From: Euryarchaeota archaeon UBA558
GTDB taxonomy: Archaea; Thermoplasmatota; Poseidoniia; Poseidoniales; Thalassarchaeaceae
Assembly: GCA_002507175.1 (NCBI GenBank)
Contig: DAZE01000005.1
Location: 2,540 to 66,539, forward strand
DNA length: 64,000 nt
Direction of reading: 5' to 3'
Shown here piece after piece: positions 37,735-45,245 of this stretch. Each line of letters begins with the position of its first letter. Position 1 is the first letter of the stretch. The notes under the pieces are model-generated. The model was not told the origin of the DNA. It did not search any database and saw nothing but the letters and a program-made list of their open reading frames with translations. The position numbers and the translations under genes were made by a program.

Positions 37735-38994
37735 ATGTACCATTACCCCGATGAGGATTTGCCGTTTGATACTCAGATGCTGGACCGTCTCGCAGAGGTT
37801 TCGATCCGAGTTGGATTGAATCTACAAAAGGGTCAAAATCTGATAATCACCGCTCCGGTAGAATCCCTCCCGCTAGTTAGGAGGCTCTCTGCAGAGGCAT
37901 ACAAAAGCGGTGCTGGGGTAGTATCCACATTACTCTCAGACGACCTCTTGTCACTGACTAGGTATGAGCATGCATCTGATGAGAGCTTGGATTCCGCACC
38001 GTCTTGGATGTTCAATGGAATGGCTGAAGCTTTCGACAACAATACAGCGAGGCTGGCCGTCTCAGCAGCAAACCCATTATTATTGAATGGTCAGGATCCA
38101 GTTCGCGTCGCAAGAGCCGGGAAATCGATGTCTTTAGCTTCAAAACCCGCGATGGAAAGAATCACAAATTTCGTGACAAACTGGAACATAATTTCTTACC
38201 CAGGTTCCGCATGGGCAAAGCAAGTCTTCCCCGACCTTGAAGAAAGAGACGCCATCGCTTCCTTGGCACAAGCTATTTTTTCGATCTCAAGAGTGGATAA
38301 TCCGGATCCGATCGCAGCATGGGAGAAGCATCAACAGACCCTCACAAGTAGCCAAAAATGGCTCAATGAGAAGAATTTCTCTGCTTTGAGGTATAGCGGC
38401 CCCGGGACGGATCTGACGATAGGTTTGGCAGAGGGACACGAATGGAAGGGAGGTGCTAGCACTTCCAAAAACGGAATAACATGCACACCCAACATCCCTA
38501 CTGAGGAAGTATTCACCACTCCGCATTCCCATAGAGTCGATGGCTGCGTCAGGGCTACGAAGCCATTGGTCTATCGTGGAACCTTGATTGACGGCATCGA
38601 GGTTGAGTTCGAGAAGGGAAAAATCACAAAAGCAAGGGCTGACAAAGGCGAGGAGGTCTTCCTCAATCTTCTGGACACAGATGAGGGTGCTCGACGCTTG
38701 GGGGAGGTCGCCCTCGTCCCGCATTCATCTCCAATAAGCGAATCAGGATTGCTATTCTACAATACACTCTATGATGAAAACGCAAGTTGCCATATCGCAC
38801 TTGGGCAGTGCTACTCCAAGTGTTTCAGGGACCACATAGGGAACAGTCCTGAAAGCGTGAAAGAGGCTGGTGGCAATACATCGAACATACACGTAGATTG
38901 GATGATTGGCTCAGGTAAAATGGACATCGACGGAGTCTCCCAGGATGGGACGATCACACCCGTGATGCGAAACGGTGAGTGGGCGTATAATTGA
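37735..38994 (+). CDS. M29-family metal-dependent aminopeptidase (AmpS/T-like)
   Basis: The product is 419 residues, the normal length for M29. Metal ligands and catalytic residues appear in family order: two Glu in NIPTEEVFTTP (about residue 255), Glu in GEVALVPHSSPI, the Tyr/His pair in LYDENASCHIALG, and the HVDWMIGSG segment near residue 390. It is a cytoplasmic exopeptidase that releases N-terminal residues from peptides using Co/Zn. It would complete the breakdown of imported peptides, in line with the secreted subtilase elsewhere in the window. No signal peptide is present. Confidence 0.93.
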   Translation: MYHYPDEDLPFDTQMLDRLAEVSIRVGLNLQKGQNLIITAPVESLPLVRRLSAEAYKSGAGVVSTLLSDDLLSLTRYEHASDESLDSAPSWMFNGMAEAFDNNTARLAVSAANPLLLNGQDPVRVARAGKSMSLASKPAMERITNFVTNWNIISYPGSAWAKQVFPDLEERDAIASLAQAIFSISRVDNPDPIAAWEKHQQTLTSSQKWLNEKNFSALRYSGPGTDLTIGLAEGHEWKGGASTSKNGITCTPNIPTEEVFTTPHSHRVDGCVRATKPLVYRGTLIDGIEVEFEKGKITKARADKGEEVFLNLLDTDEGARRLGEVALVPHSSPISESGLLFYNTLYDENASCHIALGQCYSKCFRDHIGNSPESVKEAGGNTSNIHVDWMIGSGKMDIDGVSQDGTITPVMRNGEWAYN

Positions 38995-38995
38995 G

Positions 38996-39229
38996 TTAGA
39001 CCCCGCCCATCGATTCCGCGATCATATCACTCATATTTTCATGCTCGTGGTAAGCCCGGTGCCCTGCTATGAAACCTCCAGCATCTCGCTTAGTCCCAAT
39101 AAATTCCTCTGTACAGAGGGGGCAAAAGACCCTAACTATCTCAGCCTCGATATAGGTCCCATCCTGCCTCTTTATGGTTATGCATGTCCCGATATCATCC
39201 TCCGTGAAGCCATCTTTCTCGTCTGACAT
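38996..39229 (-). CDS. Small C2H2-type zinc-binding protein
   Basis: The product is 77 residues. Cys35 and Cys38 (VFCPLCTEEF) with His57 and His60/62 (GHRAYHEH) form a plausible C-x2-C...H-x3-H zinc finger. The N-terminal half is acidic (MSDEKDGFTEDD) and the strand pattern TCITIKRQDGTYIEAEIV resembles a small beta barrel. It lies alone on the minus strand between two plus-strand operons, overlapping neither. It could be a nucleic-acid-binding or regulatory protein. Coding status is supported by coherent Cys/His spacing and codon use. Confidence 0.65.
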   Translation of the reverse strand: MSDEKDGFTEDDIGTCITIKRQDGTYIEAEIVRVFCPLCTEEFIGTKRDAGGFIAGHRAYHEHENMSDMIAESMGGV

Positions 39230-39333
39230 GACTGCCGCTGTTATCGAAGAGACGTAATCCTTCGGGCTCTCTAACGATTAAGAAATTCATTAAGTCGTGG
39301 GATTGAAGTCTGGGGCCCTCTAGGGTAGGCCAT

Positions 39334-40944
39334 ATGGTCAGGCTTCCGACACGCGTGAACAAGACTGATAAGTCTTGGAGAAATCGCCATAAATTCAACT
39401 CCGAACTAATCAGTGAACTTAGGGACAGGATAAACACCGCGAGGAAAGGAGGAAACGAACGCTCTGTCAAAGTCCACAGGTCCCGTGATAAGTTGTTGGC
39501 GAGGGAAAGAATAGATGAAATCTGCGATCCAGGATCACCATTCTTGGAACTCTCAACGCTCGCAGGGAATGGGATGTACGATGGTAAGGCTCAATCCGCA
39601 GGGATTGTGACTGGTATAGGGTTAGTCAACGGACGCGAATGTATGTTTGTGGCAAATGACGCCACTGTAAAAGGCGGATCCTACTACCCAATGACTGTAA
39701 AAAAGCACATCAGAGCCCAGGAAGTTGCAGAGGCCAACAACCTTCCATGTATCTACTTGGTTGATTCAGGGGGAGCCTTCCTTCCCATGCAGGACGAGGT
39801 TTTTCCAGACAAGGAACACTTCGGACGAATATTCAGGAATCAAGCCATTCTCTCAAGCAAGGGCATCCCCCAAATATCCGCTGTCTTGGGATCCTGCACA
39901 GCCGGTGGAGCATACATACCCGCAATGAGCGACGAATCGATCATTGTGAAAGGAAATGGAACTATTTTCCTTGCCGGGCCCCCGCTTGTCAAAGCGGCAA
40001 CGGGGGAAGAGGTGTCATCTGAGGAACTGGGTGGAGCAGATCTTCACACCAGGGAATCAGGTGTGGCAGATCACTATGCAGAAAATGAATTAGAGGCACT
40101 GGGAATGGTGCGTGAGATCGTGAGCCATCTCAATGTGGACCCAAAACAAAGGTTAGATTTCAAGACAGTCTCCCCCCCAGTGCATGATCCAGAGGATCTT
40201 CTAGGGATCATCCCAGAAGATAACCGTACGCCCTTCGACGTTCGTGAGGTCATAGCGAGGATCTTGGATGGTTCGGATTTTCATGAGTTTAAACCAAGAT
40301 ATGGAAACACGCTAGTATGTGGTTTCGGCCACCTCCATGGGTATCCCGTGGGTGTCATCGCGAACAATGGGATCCTATTCTCGGAATCATCACTGAAAGG
40401 GGCTCATTTCGTAGAACTCTGTGGCCAACGCGGGACTCCCCTCATCTTCCTCCAGAATATCTCTGGATTTATGGTTGGAAGGGACGCTGAAGCAGGCGGG
40501 ATCGCGAAGGATGGGGCTAAACTAGTCACAGCAGTATCCTGCGTCCCAGTCCCAAAGTTCACAGTAATCATTGGAGGAAGTCATGGAGCTGGAAATTATG
40601 GCATGTGCGGGCGGGCCTATGACCCGAGATTCCTATTCATGTGGCCAAATTCCAGAATTTCTGTGATGGGAGGTCCTCAGGCCGCAGATGTGCTGACAAC
40701 CGTGAAACAAGACCAAAGGCATCGCAATGGATCCAGCCCGATGGATCAAGAAGAAGTGGACTCCTTTCGAGCGCCAATCCTACAGAAGTACGAGGAAGAA
40801 GGAAGCCCATATTACTCAACAGCACGATTGTGGGATGATGGGGTTATTGACCCTAGAGACACAAGAGACATACTAGGTCTATGCATATCGGCGAGCTTGA
40901 ACTCACCATTTCCAGATCAAAGGTACGGAGTATTTAGGATGTGA
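39334..40944 (+). CDS. mccB: Methylcrotonyl-CoA carboxylase carboxyltransferase (beta) subunit
   Basis: The product is 536 residues, the length of MCC beta. Two carboxyltransferase domains are visible; the MCC-type segments GTIFLAGPPLVKAATGEEV (residues about 208-226) and EELGGADLHTRESGVADHYA distinguish it from propionyl-CoA carboxylase. Later blocks include QNISGFMVGRDAEAGGIAKD and GSHGAGNYGMCGRAYDPRF. It carboxylates 3-methylcrotonyl-CoA in leucine degradation using carboxybiotin from the carrier subunit. It leads an operon with enoyl-CoA hydratase, a PqqB-like hydrolase, biotin carboxylase and biotin carrier protein. Confidence 0.93.
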   Translation: MVRLPTRVNKTDKSWRNRHKFNSELISELRDRINTARKGGNERSVKVHRSRDKLLARERIDEICDPGSPFLELSTLAGNGMYDGKAQSAGIVTGIGLVNGRECMFVANDATVKGGSYYPMTVKKHIRAQEVAEANNLPCIYLVDSGGAFLPMQDEVFPDKEHFGRIFRNQAILSSKGIPQISAVLGSCTAGGAYIPAMSDESIIVKGNGTIFLAGPPLVKAATGEEVSSEELGGADLHTRESGVADHYAENELEALGMVREIVSHLNVDPKQRLDFKTVSPPVHDPEDLLGIIPEDNRTPFDVREVIARILDGSDFHEFKPRYGNTLVCGFGHLHGYPVGVIANNGILFSESSLKGAHFVELCGQRGTPLIFLQNISGFMVGRDAEAGGIAKDGAKLVTAVSCVPVPKFTVIIGGSHGAGNYGMCGRAYDPRFLFMWPNSRISVMGGPQAADVLTTVKQDQRHRNGSSPMDQEEVDSFRAPILQKYEEEGSPYYSTARLWDDGVIDPRDTRDILGLCISASLNSPFPDQRYGVFRM

Positions 40945-40948
40945 TGAT

Positions 40949-41767
40949 ATGAATGAACCCAGAACAAATCTCTGCGAACTATCATTGAATGGCCCCCAAG
41001 CAACGATTATGTTGAAACGAGTTGAGGCATACAACGCGCTGAACATTGAATTAATCTCCGAGATCACTACACTTCTTGATTGGACTTCTGACCACTCTCA
41101 AACAAAAGGCGGCTTTCTTCGAGTACTGCATCTCTGTGCGGAAGGGAGACATTTCTGCGCAGGGGCTGATGTTAACATGATGAGGGATGCAGGATCAAAG
41201 TCGGAGGAGGAAAACAGGAGAGATTCAGAGCGGCTTGACGGCTTGTTCCATCGTCTTTGGTCACATCCCTGCTTCACTATCGGTCGGGTACAAGGCGTCG
41301 CTCTGGGTGGAGGCGCTGGCCTAGTTGCCTGCCTTGATCATGTCATTGCGGAGCCGAACACTAAGATCGCCCTATCAGAGGTAAAATTAGGTATCCTCCC
41401 GGCTGTGATTGGACCGTACGTCTATAGAAGGCTAGGAAGCGCTAATTTCCGTAGACTTTCGATGCTGGCCGGCAAGATAGACTCGAAGGAGGCCCTCAGG
41501 GTGGGATTCATCGATCAATTGGTTCACTCCGAATCTTCGTTAGCAACGGCCTCAGTTGAAGTCGCCGAGGAGATTCTGACATCCGCGCCGACCGCAGTTT
41601 CGAGAGTGAAGGACCTCACCGCTCGACTTGACAATTGGGATGGAACTGATGAGGCGCTGAGGAGTTGGACCTTGGACTTGACGAGCGAAATGAGGGGGTC
41701 TGTAGAAGGCCAAGAGGGACTGTCAGCGTTTCTAGAAAAAAGGGATCCGAACTGGAAAAACCACTGA
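40949..41767 (+). CDS. Enoyl-CoA hydratase family protein, probable methylglutaconyl-CoA hydratase
   Basis: The product is 272 residues with the crotonase fold: oxyanion-hole segments HFCAGADVNMM (residues about 68-78) and GVALGGGAGLVACLD, and the SEVKLGILPAVIGPYVYRRLG block typical of methylglutaconyl-CoA hydratases. It starts 4 bases after mccB. Given the neighbours, the likely step is conversion of 3-methylglutaconyl-CoA to HMG-CoA in the leucine pathway; the family assignment is solid and the substrate is inferred from context. HMG-CoA lyase, the next enzyme, is not seen in the window. Confidence 0.88.
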   Translation: MNEPRTNLCELSLNGPQATIMLKRVEAYNALNIELISEITTLLDWTSDHSQTKGGFLRVLHLCAEGRHFCAGADVNMMRDAGSKSEEENRRDSERLDGLFHRLWSHPCFTIGRVQGVALGGGAGLVACLDHVIAEPNTKIALSEVKLGILPAVIGPYVYRRLGSANFRRLSMLAGKIDSKEALRVGFIDQLVHSESSLATASVEVAEEILTSAPTAVSRVKDLTARLDNWDGTDEALRSWTLDLTSEMRGSVEGQEGLSAFLEKRDPNWKNH

Positions 41768-41786
41768 AAATCGTAGAGGTTTATCC

Positions 41787-42638
41787 ATGACAGGAACTCC
41801 AACAGCCATAGTTCTGGGAATCGCCCAGGATGGCGGAGTGCCACATGCAGGCTGCTTCTGCAGCACCTGTACTTCATTTCACGCTGAATCCAAGCAGCTC
41901 TTTCCCACGTCGATACTTATCAGGGATGAAAATGAACTGCACATCATAGACGTTTCAAGGCAATTAGATGCCCAATCCAGATCTTTCGGGTTCAACCCAA
42001 GAGACATAACCGACATATGGATCACACACGGACATCTTGGGCATATAGACGGCCTCGGCCTGTTTGGGAAAGAGGTGATGGGCCTCAGAGGGGTCAGACT
42101 CCATGCAAGCAAGTCAATGATGAATTTGATTCGTTCAACACCGCGGTTGCAGGATCTATTGGAAACAGGAGTATTCATCGAATCCATATTTGAGTCAAAT
42201 ATCGAAATTAGAACACATGGGGGACTTACCTTCCTCCCGCTCCCTGTCCCACATCGAGATGAATTATCCGACACTCATGCGTTCGTCGTCAGGGGTCCCA
42301 GACGATCACTGCTACACCTTCCAGATCACGATCAATGGGAACTTACACTCAAGAATCACGGTCATAACTCGATCATGGGCTGGTTGTCGGATTTGAGAGT
42401 GGACGTTGCGCTCTTGGACGGCACCTTTTGGAATGAGGAGGAGTTGCCATCACAGGCCCTTGTCCCGCATCCAACCATGGAGGAATCCGTGCGGAGACTG
42501 GGACTTAGGAATGCCAACTCCCCTGATATCCGATTTATCCACATCAACCATTCAAACCCCATCCTAATGGACGAAGAACTCCGGCAGAACATGCATGGAT
42601 GGGCATTAGCAGAACAAGGCGAGGCTTTCATCCTCTAA
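41787..42638 (+). CDS. PqqB-like metallo-beta-lactamase-fold hydrolase
   Basis: The product is 283 residues. The start GIAQDGGVPHAGCFCSTC (residues about 11-28), with a C-x-C-x2-C structural zinc site, and the histidine motif HGHLGHIDGL (81-90) match the PqqB branch of the metallo-beta-lactamase fold. The normal HxHxDH aspartate is replaced by Gly85, as in PqqB relatives. Later motifs are PVPHRDELSDTHAFVV, LLDGTFW and IHINHSNP. No other PQQ biosynthesis gene (pqqA, C, D or E) is present, so it is unlikely to make PQQ. It sits inside the leucine-catabolism operon between the hydratase and the biotin carboxylase; a role there is possible but unproven. Confidence 0.85.
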   Translation: MTGTPTAIVLGIAQDGGVPHAGCFCSTCTSFHAESKQLFPTSILIRDENELHIIDVSRQLDAQSRSFGFNPRDITDIWITHGHLGHIDGLGLFGKEVMGLRGVRLHASKSMMNLIRSTPRLQDLLETGVFIESIFESNIEIRTHGGLTFLPLPVPHRDELSDTHAFVVRGPRRSLLHLPDHDQWELTLKNHGHNSIMGWLSDLRVDVALLDGTFWNEEELPSQALVPHPTMEESVRRLGLRNANSPDIRFIHINHSNPILMDEELRQNMHGWALAEQGEAFIL

Positions 42639-42689
42639 CACGGGTGAGCGAAGGAACCATTGAAGGAACCATCAGGGTGCGGTTATCAC

Positions 42690-44240
42690 ATGCGACCTAC
42701 TGCGTGGATGACAAACTCTCCCAAACCCTATGAGTCCGTGCTCGTCGCAAATCGTGGTGAAATAGCGGTTCGAATATTGAAAGCAGTGCGAGAATGCGGG
42801 TTGAGGGGCATAGCAATACACAATGACCTAGATCGGGATGGAATGCATTTGGAGTATGCTGACAGTGTCGACCACCTAAGGGGCGAAGACCTAAGTTCGA
42901 CCTACCTTTCTCCAGAGGCAATCATCAACTCGGCTAGGAGAACTGGTGCAGATGCGATACATCCTGGCTACGGTTTCCTCTCCGAAAGGGCAGACTTCGC
43001 CAAGTCAGTATTGGAATCAGGCTTGGTTTGGATCGGCCCTCCTCCCGAGGCAATCAGGTTGATGGGGGACAAAATAAGAGCCCGAGAATCAATGATAAAA
43101 GCGCAGGTCCCGGTAATTCCCGGAAGGTCAATCAGCATTTCAGATGGTGAGGATCCACTGCCTCAACTAGCAGCGGCTGCGGCGGAGGTCGGATACCCAC
43201 TTCTTCTCAAAGCCAGCGCAGGTGGGGGTGGGAAAGGTATGAGGGTAGTAAATGAGCCAAAACTGCTCAGAACCGAGTATCAGGCCGCTTCTAGGGAGGC
43301 GACCGCAGCATTTGGGAATGGTACGGTATATGTCGAGAGTCTTTTACGTGGCGCGAGGCACATAGAGATCCAGATTTTCGCAGATAGCCACGGTAATGTA
43401 ATTCACTTGAACGAAAGGGACTGCTCACTACAAAGGCGACACCAGAAGGTGATTGAAGAAGCACCATCTCCGGCTGTTGATCCAGAGCTAAGGGAGAAGA
43501 TGGGCGATGCAGCAATTCAAGCCGCCCGTGCTGTAAATTACGAGGGTGCTGGAACAGTGGAGTTTCTACTCAGTTCCCAGAAAGAATTCTACTTCCTGGA
43601 GATGAACACCAGACTGCAGGTAGAGCACCCAGTCACTGAGCTTGTAACCGGCTTGGACCTCGTTCACATGCAGTTGATGACTGCAGCTGGAATCGAGTTG
43701 CAACTCAGTCAGGACGAGGTATCCTTGAGTGGCCATGCTATGGAGGCCAGGATATATGCTGAGGATCCCTCCACGGGATTCTTGCCGTCAATTGGTCCAA
43801 TAGCCAGATTTGACACGCCAGTTGGACCTGGGGTCAGGGTAGATTCTGGTATTAGGAAAGGTGATGAGGTCACAACATCATTCGATCCCATGCTGGCAAA
43901 GATAATCGTTCATGCCCCAGACAGGAATTCTGCCATCCAGAGACTCGATCACGCACTCTCAGAGACAATACTTCATGGAGTCAAGTCAAACATAGAATTC
44001 TGCAGAGAGATACTCAACACGGAGACCTTTAGGGGACCAGGCGTCACAACTGACTACCTGGAAGGCAGACCCTCAACTCAATCTCAAAACAAGACACCTC
44101 CTGGCCTAATCGAGATTATTGCGACTGCTGCCGAGAAATTCGGGTTGAATAAGTCAACAGGAACTCCTCTCGGCAATCAAGACAAGCACTCAGGACACGA
44201 ACATGATCCATTCACCACCCTCGCCAAGAGGTTCCCATGA
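42690..44240 (+). CDS. mccA: Biotin carboxylase subunit (alpha) of methylcrotonyl-CoA carboxylase
   Basis: The product is about 516 residues. Start candidates are TTG 42660, ATG 42690 and ATG 42708; I chose 42690, with 42708 equally possible because the conserved part begins ESVLVANRGEIAVRILKAV. The ATP-grasp domain is intact: HPGYGFLSERADFAKS, GGGGKGMRVVNEP (the nucleotide loop) and the EMNTRLQVEHPVTELVTG active-site block. It carboxylates biotin on the separate carrier protein encoded next. The C-terminal 45 residues are unrelated to the usual BCCP domain and merely charged. Unlike bacterial MccA, which is fused to the carrier, the archaeal version is split. Confidence 0.93.
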   Translation: MRPTAWMTNSPKPYESVLVANRGEIAVRILKAVRECGLRGIAIHNDLDRDGMHLEYADSVDHLRGEDLSSTYLSPEAIINSARRTGADAIHPGYGFLSERADFAKSVLESGLVWIGPPPEAIRLMGDKIRARESMIKAQVPVIPGRSISISDGEDPLPQLAAAAAEVGYPLLLKASAGGGGKGMRVVNEPKLLRTEYQAASREATAAFGNGTVYVESLLRGARHIEIQIFADSHGNVIHLNERDCSLQRRHQKVIEEAPSPAVDPELREKMGDAAIQAARAVNYEGAGTVEFLLSSQKEFYFLEMNTRLQVEHPVTELVTGLDLVHMQLMTAAGIELQLSQDEVSLSGHAMEARIYAEDPSTGFLPSIGPIARFDTPVGPGVRVDSGIRKGDEVTTSFDPMLAKIIVHAPDRNSAIQRLDHALSETILHGVKSNIEFCREILNTETFRGPGVTTDYLEGRPSTQSQNKTPPGLIEIIATAAEKFGLNKSTGTPLGNQDKHSGHEHDPFTTLAKRFP

Positions 44241-44249
44241 GGCATTTTA

Positions 44250-44747
44250 ATGAAGTGGAAATCAGATAACAGCGACAAAGTCTGGTCAGTCAGGCTATTG
44301 ATAGAGGGGGAGCAAGCCTCAGTTGCGCATCTGAAGTGTGGTGATGAGACCATACAATCAGACGTCACCATAACTTTTGACAAACAATCGGGCAGCATAT
44401 ATGTCAATGATGATGGGAAAAAGCTCAATCCAAAGATTACGAAAGTCGGAGATTCATGGTGGGTTACTGTTTCCAGCCAAACTTTCGTTGTGACGGAAGC
44501 TCTGCATAACTCCAAGTCTACAACCGAGGATCAGGGAGGGTTGACGGCACCAATGCCTGGGATCGTTAGGCAAGTGAATGTCGATACTGGACAGAAAGTA
44601 CGGAAGGGCCAACCTTTGATGGTATTGGAGGCAATGAAGATGGAGCATCAGATAATAGCCCCTCAAGCAGGGAAGATCGAAGCAATCCATTACAATGAAG
44701 GCGACAGAGTCGAAATGGGATCTGTTCTGATATCAATCTTTGAATGA
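44250..44747 (+). CDS. Biotin carboxyl carrier protein of the acyl-CoA carboxylase
   Basis: The product is 165 residues. The C-terminal 75 residues form a biotinyl domain with Lys130 in the VLEAMKMEHQI motif as the biotinylation site, preceded by APMPGIVRQVNVDTGQKV. The first 90 residues form a small strand-rich domain corresponding to the BT domain that ties carrier, carboxylase and transferase together. It starts 9 bases after the biotin carboxylase gene and closes the operon. It is convergent with the Vsr-like gene, whose stop is 3 bases away. Confidence 0.93.
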   Translation: MKWKSDNSDKVWSVRLLIEGEQASVAHLKCGDETIQSDVTITFDKQSGSIYVNDDGKKLNPKITKVGDSWWVTVSSQTFVVTEALHNSKSTTEDQGGLTAPMPGIVRQVNVDTGQKVRKGQPLMVLEAMKMEHQIIAPQAGKIEAIHYNEGDRVEMGSVLISIFE

Positions 44748-44749
44748 AA

Positions 44750-45181
44750 TCACAGACCCAAGGACCTCGCCAACTCATCAGATCGCGTATCGGGCAGCTC
44801 ACACTCCCAGATCACCAGAACCCTCCAGCCCAGTCTTTGCAACTCCTCATTTTTCGTGGTGTCTCTAACATAATTTTTGTTGAATTTTTCCTTCCAATAG
44901 TCTTGGTTACTTTTCGGCAAAGGCAGGTCGCATTTTGGGCATCGATGCCAAAAACAACCATGGACGAAAATGGCCAGTCTCCTACCGGGGTACGAAACAT
45001 CAGGTCTACAGACGTACCTCCCTTCTTCATCATCTATCCTCCAATGAAGCCTGTATCCTGGGAAACCCGCTTCTCTGAGTGCTGCTCTTACGCGGATTTC
45101 GGGCGCAGTGTCCTTGCTTTTGTTACCCTGCATTACCTTTCGCACGGCAGGGGTTGATGCTGGAGGCGTCCGGTAGACCAT
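44750..45181 (-). CDS. vsr: Very short patch repair (Vsr)-type DNA mismatch endonuclease
   Basis: The product is 143 residues from an ATG preceded by GGTGAG; an upstream in-frame start at 45274 would overlap the symporter gene and gives no family residues. Vsr motifs are clear: MQGNKSKDTAPEIRVRAALR (residues 17-36), catalytic Asp61 in RPDVSYPGRRLAIFVHG, and zinc/catalytic residues His74, Cys76, His79, Cys81 and Cys84 in HGCFWHRCPKC, followed by a WECEL strand with Cys127. Bacterial Vsr nicks T:G mismatches left by deamination of 5-methylcytosine. No cytosine methyltransferase is found nearby, so this is an orphan. The family is often horizontally exchanged. Confidence 0.92.
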   Translation of the reverse strand: MVYRTPPASTPAVRKVMQGNKSKDTAPEIRVRAALREAGFPGYRLHWRIDDEEGRYVCRPDVSYPGRRLAIFVHGCFWHRCPKCDLPLPKSNQDYWKEKFNKNYVRDTTKNEELQRLGWRVLVIWECELPDTRSDELARSLGL

Positions 45182-45245
45182 CACACTCACCAAACAGAGG
45201 TATTCATCAGGATAGCGAAAGGCTGGTGACTCATACAACTTCACC

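Noticed and set aside
39230..39333. Possible tRNA or small RNA in the gap before mccB
   Set aside because: No cloverleaf, no GGTTCGAATCC-type T loop and no paired acceptor ends could be found by eye.
42300..42700. Other PQQ biosynthesis genes beside the PqqB-like gene
   Set aside because: Neighbouring frames are hydratase and biotin carboxylase; no pqqA, pqqC, pqqD or pqqE-like sequence seen.
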